Positions 9,065-19,001 of a DNA stretch of 64,000 nucleotides are shown one piece after another (within the stretch, counting starts at the first letter, position 1; every line of letters begins with the position of its first letter). The notes beneath the pieces are model-generated. The model made no database searches. It worked only from the letters and a program-made list of their open reading frames with translations, and was not told the DNA's origin. The stretch comes from Sphingomonas sp. OK281 (GTDB taxonomy: Bacteria; Pseudomonadota; Alphaproteobacteria; Sphingomonadales; Sphingomonadaceae), in the NCBI RefSeq assembly GCF_900115295.1, contig NZ_FOVZ01000002.1, positions 620,001 to 684,000 on the forward strand, in the 5' to 3' direction. Made by a program: the position numbers and the translations under genes.

Positions 9065-9844
9065 TCAGTCCCGATAGCCAGGATTGACCCGGTCGAGCTT
9101 GCGCAGCAACGCCGGCCAGGCGAGCCCGTCGGCGAGCATCCGCATGCCCGTCCCGCTGGACTGGCCCTCGACCTTCTCGGCCACGCCCTGGTTCGGGTTG
9201 TTCAGGTTTTCGCGGCCGGCGCTCAGCATCAGCACCTGCGCCTCGCACGCGCGCTCCAGGAAATACATCCGCAGAAACGCCTGCGGCACCGATTCCCCGA
9301 CGGTCAGCGTGCCGTGATTGCGCAGGATCATCGCGTTCTTCATGCCGAGGTCCGCGACGAGCCGCTCGCGTTCCTCCAACTCGGTCGCGATGCCCTCGAA
9401 GTCGTGATAGGCCACGTCGTGCCCGGCGATCATCGCGGTCTGGGTATGCGGTAGCAGCCCCTCGGCCATGGCCGACACCGCCTGCCCGTGCGGCGTGTGG
9501 AGATGCAGCACCGCGACCGCATCGTCGCGCCCGCTATGGATCGCCGAATGGATCACGAAGCCCGCGCGGTTGACCGGCGCCGGCGTGTCCATGACCTTGT
9601 TGCCGTCGACGTCGATCTTCACCAGCGACGATGCGGTGATCTCCTCGAACATGTGAGTGTACGGATTGATCAGGAAATGATGGTCCGGCCCCGGCACGCG
9701 CGCCGACAGATGCGTGAAGATCAAATCGTCCCAGCCATATAGCGCAACCAGCCGGTAGGCGGCGGCAAGATCGACGCGCAGCGCCCATTCTTCCGGCGAA
9801 ACCTGATCCTGTACGGTCGTGACCGACTTGAGTGCCGTCGCCAT
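9065..9844 (-). CDS. Class II aldolase/adducin-domain protein
   Basis: The 259-residue class II aldolase fold has the expected zinc ligands: the HxH motif in LHLHTPHGQAVSA and a further histidine in LRNHGTLTVG. The conserved TAxSLVKID-type strand appears as ITASSLVKIDVDG. Members include fuculose-phosphate and other sugar aldolases and decarboxylases; the substrate is not evident. AGGAG lies seven bases from ATG 9844. ATG 9847 and an upstream extension into the divergent promoter are less likely. It is transcribed with the FMN oxidase gene and diverges from the Crp/Fnr regulator gene across about 115 bp that contain a palindromic candidate operator. Confidence 0.82.
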   Translation of the reverse strand: MATALKSVTTVQDQVSPEEWALRVDLAAAYRLVALYGWDDLIFTHLSARVPGPDHHFLINPYTHMFEEITASSLVKIDVDGNKVMDTPAPVNRAGFVIHSAIHSGRDDAVAVLHLHTPHGQAVSAMAEGLLPHTQTAMIAGHDVAYHDFEGIATELEERERLVADLGMKNAMILRNHGTLTVGESVPQAFLRMYFLERACEAQVLMLSAGRENLNNPNQGVAEKVEGQSSGTGMRMLADGLAWPALLRKLDRVNPGYRD

Positions 9845-9915
9845 CATCCATCTCCTGTTGCCGCGCCGTTGCTGCGGTCGTTGACCCCCTGATACGCCGC
9901 GCTTCTCGCAAAGAG

Positions 9916-9931
9916 TGTCACCATGGCGACA
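9916..9931. promoter_or_regulatory. Candidate Crp/Fnr-type operator
   Basis: TGTCACCATGGCGACA is a 16-bp near-perfect palindrome: TGTC and GACA half-sites around CCATGG, with one mismatched pair. It has the TGTNA-N6-NNACA layout recognised by many Crp/Fnr regulators. It lies between the class II aldolase gene (start 9844, minus) and the Crp/Fnr-like gene (start 9960, plus), which suggests control of both by the neighbouring regulator. Confidence 0.5.
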
Positions 9932-9959
9932 ATCTCGAAAATTCGCGTATCGTGACGAT

Positions 9960-10625
9960 ATGCACGACGAAAATCTCGACATGCTGGAGAGCGATTCCTG
10001 GTTCAGCGGGATAGCCCCCGGTCGCCGCGCGCTGCTGTTGCGCGAAGCTCGAACCGAGCGACTGGCGAATGGGGCGAGAATCTACGGACCGGGCGATCCG
10101 CCTAACGGACTATGGGCGGTGCTCCACGGTCAGGTCCGGCTGAAGAGCCTGTCGGCCAATGGCGGCGAATTGCTCGCGCTGATCGTCCGCCCGGGAACAT
10201 GGTTCGGCGAACTCTCGACGCTAGACGGACATCCGAGACCGCATGACGCGATCGCGTTCGGCCCGACATCGCTGCTCCACATCGCGATGCCGGCCTTCGG
10301 ACGGGCCGCCACCGCCGACCCCGAACTCTACCGCGATCTAGGCCTGCTGGTCTGCGCGCACCAGCGTACCGCGTTGCGGTTCATCACGCAGAGTATCGGC
10401 CAGTCGATCCGGGCGCGGCTGGCGCAGGCGTTGATCCGCGCCTCCTCGGCGGGGGAGGGCGGGGTGAACATACGACAGGAGGAGCTAGCCGCCGTCGTCG
10501 GTATCGCACGACAGACGCTCAATCGACATCTCAAGCGATTCGAGCGGGATAGGCTCGTCGCCATATCCTATGCGCAGATCAGGATACTCGACCCCGCCGG
10601 GCTGCAGGGCATCGCCCTGGAGTAA
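9960..10625 (+). CDS. Crp/Fnr-family transcriptional regulator
   Basis: The 221-residue protein has an N-terminal cyclic-nucleotide-binding-type beta-roll at about 20-130 (GDPPNGLWAVLHGQVRLKSL, then PGTWFGELSTLDG), a dimerisation helix, and a C-terminal Crp-type winged HTH at about 165-205 (RQEELAAVVGIARQTLNRHL). No cysteine cluster for an Fe-S centre and no obvious haem site are seen, so the effector is unknown. ATG 9960 gives the usual family length; an ATG 45 bases upstream lies in the divergent promoter region. It diverges from the aldolase/oxidase pair and probably regulates it, an inference from position and the palindrome at 9916-9931. Confidence 0.85.
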   Translation: MHDENLDMLESDSWFSGIAPGRRALLLREARTERLANGARIYGPGDPPNGLWAVLHGQVRLKSLSANGGELLALIVRPGTWFGELSTLDGHPRPHDAIAFGPTSLLHIAMPAFGRAATADPELYRDLGLLVCAHQRTALRFITQSIGQSIRARLAQALIRASSAGEGGVNIRQEELAAVVGIARQTLNRHLKRFERDRLVAISYAQIRILDPAGLQGIALE

Positions 10626-10789
10626 GGCTCAGCGGAACCGAGACCCGGTGACGCCGCCGGGAATTGCGTGCATGGCGGCGGTTGGTCCGGGCAGGCGGCA
10701 TGGGCATAAGAGGATGATGGTTTGCGCAACGCGAGACTGACGAACGGCGACGGCTTGCGTCCTGCCGAAAACGGCTCGAGCGACCGGCC

Positions 10790-12196
10790 ATGACCCCGCT
10801 GACGACCGACCGCCCCGACGAGCAGACACGTGCCCGTCCCGATTGCCACCAGGCGATCAGTATCCTCGACCTGTTCACGATCGGGATCGGGCCGTCGAGT
10901 TCCCATACCGTCGGGCCGATGCGTGCTGCATGGTTGTTCGCCGATCTGGTCGCGGACGAGCAGCCGGTGGCGGTGCGCGTCGATCTGTACGGCTCGCTGG
11001 CGCTGACCGGGCGGGGGCATGCGACCGACAGCGCGGTAATGCTGGGCCTGAGCGGTGCGCAGCCCGAGACGATCGATCCCGACCTGATCCCGGTGCGGCT
11101 GGCGGCGATCCGGTCGAGCGGGCGGCTGATGCTGGCGGAGCGGGTCGAGATCGGGTTCGAGGAGAGCCAGCACCTCCTGTTTCATTCGAAGACCTTCCTG
11201 CCGGGGCATCCCAATGCGGTGACCTTCACCGCGTCGTTCGGCGATGGGCGGAGCGTGCAACGCACCTATTTCTCGATCGGTGGCGGTGCGATCGTCGAGG
11301 CGGGGTCGGGGCCGGTCAAGGCCAACATCCTGTTGCCGCGGCCGTTCTCGTCGGGCGCGGAACTGCTCGCGACCGGCGACGCGACGGGGATGACGATCGC
11401 CGACATCGTCCGCGAGAACGAGATCGCCTGGCGGCCGGAGAGCGAGACCGATGCGTTCCTCGATGCCGTCCGTGGCGCCATGTTCGCGTCGATCGATCGG
11501 GGGTGTCGGCAGGGTGGTATCCTGCCGGGCGGGCTGAAGGTACCGCGTCGGGCGAAGGCGTTGTTCGAGGGCTTGCAGGCACGCGACACCGCGGCGGATC
11601 CTTCCGCGGTGTTCGAATGGGTCAGCCTGTATGCGCTGGCCGTGAACGAGGAGAATGCCGCGGGGGGCCGCGTCGTCACGGCTCCCACCAACGGCGCGGC
11701 GGGCGTGTTGCCGGCGGTGCTGCGGTTCTACGAGACGTTCACCAAGGACCCGACGCCGAAGGGCGCGCACGACTTCCTGCTGACCGCGGCGGCAATCGGC
11801 TTCCTCTATAAGAAGCGCGCGTCGATCTCGGCGGCGGAGATGGGGTGCCAGGGCGAGGTCGGCGTCGCGTGCTCGATGGCGGCCGGCGCGCTGGTCGCGG
11901 CACTCGGCGGGACCAATGCGCAAATCGAGAATGCGGCCGAGATCGGCATGGAGCATAACCTCGGCCTCACCTGCGATCCGATCGGCGGGCTGGTCCAGAT
12001 CCCGTGCATCGAGCGCAATACGATGGGCGCGATCAAGGCGATCAACGCCGCCTATCTGGCACTTCGCGGCGACGGTCGCCATATCGTCAGCCTCGATGCG
12101 GTGATCGAGACGATGCGCCAGACCGGTGAGGACATGCGCTCGCAATATAAGGAGACGTCGCTTGGTGGCCTGGCCGTCAATGTCGTCGAATGCTGA
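10790..12196 (+). CDS. sdaA: L-serine ammonia-lyase (iron-sulfur, single chain)
   Basis: This 468-residue cytoplasmic enzyme converts L-serine to pyruvate and ammonia. The N-terminal beta domain begins [20 protein letters not shown], the family signature. The C-terminal alpha domain carries the Fe-S cysteines in [13 protein letters not shown] (about 350-362) and [13 protein letters not shown] (about 394-406), followed by [14 protein letters not shown]. Length fits the one-chain bacterial type. The start has only a weak ribosome binding site. It is the first gene of a four-gene run with an M3 oligopeptidase 10 bp downstream, a cysteine-synthase-fold enzyme and 5-oxoprolinase, which suggests use of serine released from peptides. 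Confidence 0.93.
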   Translation: MTPLTTDRPDEQTRARPDCHQAISILDLFTIGIGPSSSHTVGPMRAAWLFADLVADEQPVAVRVDLYGSLALTGRGHATDSAVMLGLSGAQPETIDPDLIPVRLAAIRSSGRLMLAERVEIGFEESQHLLFHSKTFLPGHPNAVTFTASFGDGRSVQRTYFSIGGGAIVEAGSGPVKANILLPRPFSSGAELLATGDATGMTIADIVRENEIAWRPESETDAFLDAVRGAMFASIDRGCRQGGILPGGLKVPRRAKALFEGLQARDTAADPSAVFEWVSLYALAVNEENAAGGRVVTAPTNGAAGVLPAVLRFYETFTKDPTPKGAHDFLLTAAAIGFLYKKRASISAAEMGCQGEVGVACSMAAGALVAALGGTNAQIENAAEIGMEHNLGLTCDPIGGLVQIPCIERNTMGAIKAINAAYLALRGDGRHIVSLDAVIETMRQTGEDMRSQYKETSLGGLAVNVVEC

Positions 12197-12206
12197 AGGA
12201 TTTCCC

Positions 12207-14240
12207 ATGACTGCCCCGACGAACCCGCTTCTCGATACGCTGTCGCTGCCCCGTTTCGCCGAGCTGTCGCCCGACCAGATCGCGCCTGCGCTCGACGAGG
12301 CGATCACGCGGCATGAGGCGATGGTCGAGGCGCTGACGACCGCGCGGCCGACCGATTTCGCGGGCGCGTGGCTGCCATACGAGCGCGCGAATACCGAGAT
12401 CGGCGCGATCTGGTCGGCGGTGTCGCATCTGCACGGCGTCGCGGACACCCCCGAGCTGCGCGCGGCGTATTCGGAGGGGCAGAAGCGGCTTGTCGAGAAC
12501 GACATGAAGGTCGGGCAGAACCGCGATCTGTACGAGGTGTTCGTCGCGCTGAGCGTGTCGCCCGAGTTTGCCGACTTGGCCGTCGAAGACCGGGTCGCGG
12601 TCGAGCAGGCGATCCGCGACTTCACGCTGTCGGGCGTGGCGCTGGAGCCCGAGGCGCGAGACCGGTTCAGCGCAATTTCGGTCGAGCTGTCGGGCCTGTC
12701 GAACGAGTTCGGCAGCGCAGTGCTGGATGCGACCGATGCGTGGTCGGAACTGGTGACGGACGAGGCGGATCTCGCGGGGATCTCGGCCGCCGACAAGGCG
12801 ATGTTCGCGGATGCCGCCAAGGCGAAGGGGCAGGCGGGCTGGCTGGTCACGCTGCAACAGCCGAGCGTCAACGCGGTGCTGACCTTCGCCGAAAACCGCG
12901 AGCTGCGCGCGCGCATGTACCGCGCGTTCGCGACACGCGCGTCGGACCAGGGGCCGAACGCGGGCGAGTTCGACAACAGTGCGCGGATCGCACGCATCCT
13001 CGAACTGCGGCATGAGGGTGCCAAGCTGCTCGGCTTCACCGATCCGGTTGCGTGGTCGCTGGAGACCAAGATGGCCCCCAATGGCGCCGAGGTGATCGCG
13101 TTCCTGCGCGATCTGGCGCGGCGGGCGAAGCCGGCGGCGGAGCGTGATCTCGCCGAACTGAAGACTTTCGCCGCCGAGCAGCTCGGGATCGCCGATTTCG
13201 AGCCGTGGGATGCGGGTTTCGTGTCGAACCGGTTGCGGCAGGATCGCTATGCGGTCGATGCGCAGGTGGTGAAGGCGTATTTCCCGGTCGAGCGCGTGAT
13301 GGAGGGCTGGCAGACGCTGATGCAGCGGCTGTTCGGGATCAAGCTGGTCGAGCGCGACGACGTGTCGCTGTATCACGATGATGCGCGGTTCTTCGACGTG
13401 GTGGACGAGAGCGGCACGGTGTTCGCCGGGCTGTATCTCGACCTGCACGCCCGGACCGGCAAGCGTGGCGGCGCGTGGATGGCGCAGGCGCGGCCGCGGT
13501 TGCACGACGGCAACACCGTGACGGTGCCGGTCGCGTATCTCGTCTGCAACTTCGCGCCCGATGGCGGCGAGACGCCGTCGCTGCTGAGCCACAACGACGT
13601 GACGACGCTGCTGCACGAGACGGGGCACTGCATCCACCTGCTCTTCACCAAGGTGAACCGGCCGAGCATCGCCGGCACCAACGGTTTCGAGTGGGACGCG
13701 ATCGAGCTGCCGAGCCAGTTGATGGAGGATTTCGCCTGGGACAAGGACGTGCTGACCGGCATGTCCGGCCACTACAAGACCGGCGAGACGCTCCCCGCCG
13801 ACCTGTTCGAGCGGATGGTGAAGGCGCGGCATTTCCAGGCGGGGATGTTCATCCTGCGTCAGGTCGAGTTCGCGCTGTTCGACCTGCTGCTGCATCTCGG
13901 GACGATGGGCAGCGACCCGATCGAGGTGATCGAGGCGGTGCGCGACGAGGTGGCGGTGATCCGCCCGCCCGCATGGCACCGCTTCCCGCACGCGTTCAGC
14001 CACATTTTCGCGGGCGGTTATGCGTCGGGCTATTACAGCTATCTCTACGCGGAATTGCTCGCGGCGGATGGCTTCGAGGCGTTCGCGGAGGCTGGCCTGG
14101 TCGATCGCAAGACCGGCGACCGGTTCCGTGAGGAAGTTCTCGCGCGCGGCGCGACGCGGCCCGCGGCGGAGAGCTTCCGCGCGTTCCGTGGACGCGATCC
14201 CGAGCCGACCGCGATGCTGGTCCGTCACGGGCTGCAATGA
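12207..14240 (+). CDS. M3-family oligopeptidase (oligopeptidase A / peptidyl-dipeptidase type)
   Basis: The 677-residue zinc metallopeptidase has the catalytic HEXXH motif in [13 protein letters not shown] (about residues 470-474). The third zinc ligand region is [16 protein letters not shown] about 25 residues later, and a conserved [18 protein letters not shown] segment occurs near the C-terminus. Such enzymes degrade short peptides in the cytoplasm. No signal peptide is present. ATG 12207 was chosen because it lies 10 bp after sdaA behind an AAGGAT ribosome binding site; the longer frame upstream overlaps sdaA. Its stop overlaps the next gene's ATG by four bases (ATGA), so translation is probably coupled. 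Confidence 0.92.
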   Translation: MTAPTNPLLDTLSLPRFAELSPDQIAPALDEAITRHEAMVEALTTARPTDFAGAWLPYERANTEIGAIWSAVSHLHGVADTPELRAAYSEGQKRLVENDMKVGQNRDLYEVFVALSVSPEFADLAVEDRVAVEQAIRDFTLSGVALEPEARDRFSAISVELSGLSNEFGSAVLDATDAWSELVTDEADLAGISAADKAMFADAAKAKGQAGWLVTLQQPSVNAVLTFAENRELRARMYRAFATRASDQGPNAGEFDNSARIARILELRHEGAKLLGFTDPVAWSLETKMAPNGAEVIAFLRDLARRAKPAAERDLAELKTFAAEQLGIADFEPWDAGFVSNRLRQDRYAVDAQVVKAYFPVERVMEGWQTLMQRLFGIKLVERDDVSLYHDDARFFDVVDESGTVFAGLYLDLHARTGKRGGAWMAQARPRLHDGNTVTVPVAYLVCNFAPDGGETPSLLSHNDVTTLLHETGHCIHLLFTKVNRPSIAGTNGFEWDAIELPSQLMEDFAWDKDVLTGMSGHYKTGETLPADLFERMVKARHFQAGMFILRQVEFALFDLLLHLGTMGSDPIEVIEAVRDEVAVIRPPAWHRFPHAFSHIFAGGYASGYYSYLYAELLAADGFEAFAEAGLVDRKTGDRFREEVLARGATRPAAESFRAFRGRDPEPTAMLVRHGLQ

Positions 14241-15313
14241 CGCCTGCAATGACGGGGAAGCGCGTCGACCGGCGCTGGTTGTCGGAGGCGGTGCGGCGGA
14301 TCGAGGCGGACTATAACCGGTCCGCCGACACGCATCTGATCCGTGTCGATTTGCCGCGATACCCCGGTATCGTGCTGTACCTGAAGGACGAGAGTTCGCA
14401 CCCGACCGGCAGCCTCAAGCACCGGCTCGCGCGCTCGCTGTTCCTGTACGCGCTGTGCAACGAATGGATCGGGCCGGAGACGACGGTGATCGAATCCTCG
14501 TCGGGATCGACCGCGGTGTCGGAGGCGTATTTCGCGAAAATGCTGGGGCTGCGGTTCATTGCCGTAGTGCCCGCGACGACCGCCAAGCCCAAGCTCGACG
14601 CGATCCGCTTTCACGGCGGCGAGATCCACATGGTCGACGATCCGCGCACCGTCTACGCGGTGTCGCACCGGCTCGCGGCCGAAACCGGCGGGCATTATCT
14701 CGACCAGTTCACCTATGCCGAGCGCGCGACCGACTGGCGCGGCAACAACAATATCGCCGAAAGCATCTTCGCGCAAATGGCGGAGGAGGAGCATCCGTGC
14801 CCGTCCTGGATCGTCTGCGGCGCGGGGACCGGCGGCACGTCGGCGACGATAGGGCGCTTCATCCGCTATTGCCGGCACGACACGAAACTCTGCGTCGCCG
14901 ACCCGGTGCACTCGGTGTTCCATCGCCATTTCGAGGACCGATCGGTGGTCGCGTTGCCGGAAGGGTGCGCGTCGCGGATCGAGGGAATCGGGCGGCCGCG
15001 GGTCGAGCCGAGCTTCGTGCCGAGCGTGATCGACCGGATGATCGCGGTCGAGGACGCTGACAGCATCGGTGCGATGCGCGCGCTGTCCGACCGGCTCGGC
15101 CGGCGCGTCGGCGGCTCGACCGGGACCAACCTCTGGGCCTGCGCGCAGATCGTCGAGGAGATGGCGGCGGCGGGTGAAACGGGGAGCATCGTCACGCTGT
15201 TGTGCGATGGCGGCGATCGCTATGGCTGCACCTATTACGACGACGCATGGCTCGACGATCGCGGCGTCGCGTGGACCGGGGCAGCGGCGCGGATGACGCA
15301 ATTTCTGGGCTGA
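14237..15313 (+). CDS. PLP-dependent cysteine synthase-fold enzyme, possibly L-cysteine desulfhydrase
   Basis: The 358-residue fold-type II PLP protein has the Schiff-base lysine at about 61 in [11 protein letters not shown], the substrate loop [15 protein letters not shown] at about 89-103, and the phosphate-binding [14 protein letters not shown] loop near 193-206. The residues around the lysine and the longer N-terminus differ from ordinary CysK and resemble the Cds1-like cysteine desulfhydrase group. That would give pyruvate, sulfide and ammonia from cysteine, matching the serine deaminase and 5-oxoprolinase beside it. This function is inferred; a synthase or another beta-elimination role remains possible. 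It overlaps the M3 peptidase gene by four bases. Confidence 0.8.
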   Translation: MTPAMTGKRVDRRWLSEAVRRIEADYNRSADTHLIRVDLPRYPGIVLYLKDESSHPTGSLKHRLARSLFLYALCNEWIGPETTVIESSSGSTAVSEAYFAKMLGLRFIAVVPATTAKPKLDAIRFHGGEIHMVDDPRTVYAVSHRLAAETGGHYLDQFTYAERATDWRGNNNIAESIFAQMAEEEHPCPSWIVCGAGTGGTSATIGRFIRYCRHDTKLCVADPVHSVFHRHFEDRSVVALPEGCASRIEGIGRPRVEPSFVPSVIDRMIAVEDADSIGAMRALSDRLGRRVGGSTGTNLWACAQIVEEMAAAGETGSIVTLLCDGGDRYGCTYYDDAWLDDRGVAWTGAAARMTQFLG

Positions 15314-15320
15314 GTAACCG

Positions 15321-18300
15321 ATGACCACATGGCAGTTCTGGATCGACCGCGGCGGCACGTTCACCGACGTCGTCGCGCGGCAGCCCGACGGACGGATCGT
15401 CACCGCCAAGCTGCTGTCGGAAGATCCCGAGCGTTATGATGATGCGGCAGTCGAGGCGATCCGGCTGCTGACCGACGGCGCGGACGTGCCGCTGGAACTG
15501 CGGATCGGCACGACGGTCGCGACCAACGCGCTGCTCGAGCGCAAGGGCGAGCCGACGTGTCTCGCGATCACCCGCGGGTTCGGCGATGCGCTGCTGATCG
15601 GCCACCAGGAACGGTCCGACATCTTCGCGCGCGACGTGAACCGCCCACCGCCGCTGTTCGCGCATGTGGTGGAGATCGAGGAGCGGGTCGGCGCGGAGGG
15701 CGACGTGCTCCGGCCGCTCGACGTGGATGCGGCGCGCGCGGACTTGCAGACGGCATTCGATAGCGGTTTGCGCGCGGTCGCGATCGTCCTCATGCATGGC
15801 TATCGCTTCACCGCGCACGAGGAGGCCCTGGCGGCAATCGCGGCCGAGATCGGCTTCGCGCAAATCTCGGTCAGCCACCGCGTCGCGCCGCTGATCAAGC
15901 TGATCGGGCGTGGCGATACGACCGTCGTCGACGCGTATCTGTCGCCGGTCGTCGATCGCTATGTCGCGGGCCTGAGCGACGCGCTGGGGCAGGGCGCGTT
16001 GTTCATGCAGTCGTCGGGCGGACTGGTCGACGGCGCAGGCTTTCGCGGCAAGGACGCGATCCTGTCGGGGCCGGCGGGCGGCATCGTCGGCATGGCCGCG
16101 ACCGCGCGCGAGGCCGGGTTCGAGCACATCATCGGCTTCGACATGGGCGGCACCTCGACCGACGTGTCGCACTACGCCGGGACGTACGAGCGTGACACCG
16201 AGACGCTGATCGCCGGCGCTCGCATCCGCGCGCCGATGCTGCGGATCCACACGGTGGCCGCAGGCGGCGGTTCGATCTGTCGGTTCGATGGCGAGCGGTT
16301 GATCGTGGGGCCTGAAAGCGCGGGCGCTGTGCCAGGTCCGGCATGTTATCGTCGTGGGGGGCCGCTGACGGTGACCGACTGCAATGTAGTGCTCGGCAAG
16401 GTTCGCCCCGAATTCTTCCCGGCACTGTTCGGACCGGCAGGCGACCAGCCGCTCGATGCCGAGGCGGTGACCGCCCGGTTCTCAGAATTGCCGCTCGATC
16501 CGCAGGTCGCGGCGGAAGGGTTCGTCGCGGTCGCGGTGGCCAACATGGCGAATGCGATCCGGACGATCTCCGTGGCGCGCGGGCATGACGTGACGCGCTA
16601 CACGCTCGCCTGCTTCGGTGGAGCCGGGGGGCAGCATGCGTGTCTCGTCGCCGACGCGCTGGCGATGGACCGGGTGATGATTCATCCGCTGGCGGGTGTG
16701 CTGTCGGCGTACGGCATGGGCCTCGCCGATCGCCGGGTTCTCCGAGAGGCTACGTCGGGCGCGGCGTTCACGAATTCCGCTGAGATCGCCGCTGCGTTGG
16801 ACGGGCTAGCGGAGGCTGCGCGCGAAGCATTGGTAGCGCAGGGCGTCACGCCGGACGACGTTCGGATCGAGCAGCGCGTGCATCTGCGTCGAGGCCAGAC
16901 CGACCACACCATCGAACTCGATCTCGACGAACCGGCCGCGATGATCGCCGCGTTCGACGCCGCACACATCGCGCAGTTCGGGTTTGCCAGCGAAGCACCG
17001 CTGATCGCCGACCGGATCGTCGCCGAGGCGATCGCCGAGAGTCCGCCGATCGACGACGCGCTCGTCGCGTTCCCCGAAGAGCCAGCCGCGCCCCTGTCCG
17101 TCGCCCCCGTCTACATGGCCGGCGCTTGGCACGACACGCCCGTCCTGGCGCGCGAAGGCCTCCCCGCCGGCCACGCCATCGATGGCCCGGCACTGATTCT
17201 CGACAGCGTCTCGACCACCATCGTCGAGCCCGGCTGGCGCGCGCGCGTCGATCCGATCGGCAATCTGGTCCTCGACCGCATCGCCCCCCGTGTCGGCGCG
17301 AGTATCGGTACTGAATCCGATCCGGTACGCCTCGCGATCTTCGCCGGCCTGTTCATGAGCATTGCCGAGGAGATGGGCGCCGCCCTCCAGCGCTCCGCCG
17401 CCTCGGTCAACATCCGCGAACGGCTCGACTTCAGTTGCGCGCTGTTCGACGCGCACGGCAATCTCGTCGCCAACGCGCCGCACATCCCCGTCCATCTGGG
17501 CTCGATGGGCGAGAGCATCCGCACGATCATCGACGCGCGAGGGGGCGGCGCAGACGGCCGCGGTATCCGCCGCGGTGACGCCTATGCGCTCAACGCGCCG
17601 TATCGTGGCGGCACGCACCTCCCCGACATCACCGTCATCATGCCGGTGTTCGCAGATGATAGCGACGCGCCCGCGTTCTTCGTAGCCGCCCGCGGCCATC
17701 ACGCGGACGTCGGCGGCATCACCCCCGGATCGATGCCGCCCGAAAGCCGCTCGGTCGAGGAAGAGGGCGTGCTGCTCGACGACGTGCTGGTGGTCGACGA
17801 AGGACGCTTCCTCGAAGCGGAGATGCGCGCGCTGTTCGCCAGCGGGCTTTATCCCGCGCGCAACATCGACCAGAACATCGCCGATCTCGCCGCACAGTTG
17901 GCAGCCTGCACGCGTGGCGCGACTGGTCTCACACGACTCGCGAACGAGTACGGCACGGACGTCGTCGCGGCCTATATGGAGCACGTCCAGGCCAACGCCG
18001 AGGCCGCAGTCCGCCGCCTGATCGCAACGCTAGACGATGGCGCGTTCGCCTATGAGATGGACGACGGCGGAGTCGTCCGCGTGGCAGTCCGCGTCGACCG
18101 CGAGGCCGGGACAATGGTCATCGACTTTGCGGGCACCAGTGAGCAGCGCCCGACCAATTTCAACGCCCCCGTCTCGATCGTCCGCGCTGCCGTGCTCTAC
18201 GTCGTTCGCGCGCTGATCGACGAGGCGGTACCGCTCAACGACGGCTGCCTGCGCGGCGTGACGATCCGCGTGCCCGAAGGCTCGATGCTCAACCCGCGCT

Positions 18301-18857
18301 ACCCGGCCGCGGTCGTCGCCGGCAATGTCGAGACGAGCCAGGTCGTCACCGACGCGCTGTTCGGTGCGCTCGGCGCGATGGCGGCGAGCCAGGGGACGAT
18401 GAACAACTTCACCTTCGGCAACGACACGCACCAATATTACGAGACGATCGCCGGCGGCGCAGGCGCGGGCCCGGGCTTCGACGGCGCCTCGGTGATCCAG
18501 ACGCACATGACCAACAGCCGCCTGACCGACCCCGAGATCTTCGAGACGCGCTTCCCCGTGCTGCTGGAAGAATTCTCGATCCGCCGCGGCTCGGGCGGTG
18601 CGGGCGCGCACCACGGCGGCGACGGCGCGACGCGGCGCGTGCGCTTCCTCGAAGAGATGACCGCCTGCATCCTCGCCAACCGCCGCCGTGTCCCCCCGTT
18701 CGGCATGGCTGGCGGCACGATCGGGGGTTTGGGAGGCGCATGGGTCGAGCGCGCCGATGGCAGCGTCGAACGGCTCGGTTCCACCGCCAACGTCGCCATG
18801 TCCGCTGGCGACGTGTTCGTGATCGAGACGCCCGGCGGCGGCGGTTTCGGCGCGTAA
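15321..18857 (+). CDS. 5-oxoprolinase / hydantoinase A-B fusion
   Basis: The 1178-residue protein joins the hydantoinase A-type ATP-binding half and the hydantoinase B-type half in one chain, as in ATP-dependent 5-oxoprolinase. The first half starts [20 protein letters not shown] and carries [17 protein letters not shown]. The second half begins near residue 665 ([20 protein letters not shown]), with [18 protein letters not shown] and a glycine-rich [20 protein letters not shown] near the end. It would hydrolyse 5-oxoproline to glutamate with ATP in the cytoplasm, the last salvage step from glutathione or pyroglutamyl peptides. It starts seven bases after the PLP enzyme gene, ending the four-gene operon. 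Confidence 0.92.
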   Translation: MTTWQFWIDRGGTFTDVVARQPDGRIVTAKLLSEDPERYDDAAVEAIRLLTDGADVPLELRIGTTVATNALLERKGEPTCLAITRGFGDALLIGHQERSDIFARDVNRPPPLFAHVVEIEERVGAEGDVLRPLDVDAARADLQTAFDSGLRAVAIVLMHGYRFTAHEEALAAIAAEIGFAQISVSHRVAPLIKLIGRGDTTVVDAYLSPVVDRYVAGLSDALGQGALFMQSSGGLVDGAGFRGKDAILSGPAGGIVGMAATAREAGFEHIIGFDMGGTSTDVSHYAGTYERDTETLIAGARIRAPMLRIHTVAAGGGSICRFDGERLIVGPESAGAVPGPACYRRGGPLTVTDCNVVLGKVRPEFFPALFGPAGDQPLDAEAVTARFSELPLDPQVAAEGFVAVAVANMANAIRTISVARGHDVTRYTLACFGGAGGQHACLVADALAMDRVMIHPLAGVLSAYGMGLADRRVLREATSGAAFTNSAEIAAALDGLAEAAREALVAQGVTPDDVRIEQRVHLRRGQTDHTIELDLDEPAAMIAAFDAAHIAQFGFASEAPLIADRIVAEAIAESPPIDDALVAFPEEPAAPLSVAPVYMAGAWHDTPVLAREGLPAGHAIDGPALILDSVSTTIVEPGWRARVDPIGNLVLDRIAPRVGASIGTESDPVRLAIFAGLFMSIAEEMGAALQRSAASVNIRERLDFSCALFDAHGNLVANAPHIPVHLGSMGESIRTIIDARGGGADGRGIRRGDAYALNAPYRGGTHLPDITVIMPVFADDSDAPAFFVAARGHHADVGGITPGSMPPESRSVEEEGVLLDDVLVVDEGRFLEAEMRALFASGLYPARNIDQNIADLAAQLAACTRGATGLTRLANEYGTDVVAAYMEHVQANAEAAVRRLIATLDDGAFAYEMDDGGVVRVAVRVDREAGTMVIDFAGTSEQRPTNFNAPVSIVRAAVLYVVRALIDEAVPLNDGCLRGVTIRVPEGSMLNPRYPAAVVAGNVETSQVVTDALFGALGAMAASQGTMNNFTFGNDTHQYYETIAGGAGAGPGFDGASVIQTHMTNSRLTDPEIFETRFPVLLEEFSIRRGSGGAGAHHGGDGATRRVRFLEEMTACILANRRRVPPFGMAGGTIGGLGGAWVERADGSVERLGSTANVAMSAGDVFVIETPGGGGFGA

Positions 18858-18888
18858 AATTCGCCCAGGGCTTTAGTCCGGCCACCAC

Positions 18889-18902
18889 GATGTCCCGACA
18901 TC
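18889..18902. promoter_or_regulatory. Inverted repeat upstream of the glycosidase genes
   Basis: GATGTC and GACATC are inverted around CC in the 144-bp gap before the GH3 gene. It is placed where a transcription-factor operator for the GH3/GH27 pair could be, but no regulator gene adjoins, and a short palindrome of this size can arise by chance. Confidence 0.25.
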
Positions 18903-19001
18903 ACGGCACCTGCAGCCGATTTGCGCTTAGCGCTGGTTGTGCTCGGACCACAGACACGGCAAACCGCGTAGCAATTCGTCATATAAATACAGGTGAGGCC
19001 C

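Noticed and set aside
10568..13081. An 837-codon open frame on the minus strand across sdaA and the M3 peptidase gene
   Set aside because: It is antisense to two well-supported genes, has no family resemblance, and arises from GC-rich third-position codon bias.
12177..14249. A 690-codon minus-strand frame opposite the M3 peptidase gene
   Set aside because: Arg/His/Leu-rich shadow translation of a gene with a clear HEXXH site on the plus strand.
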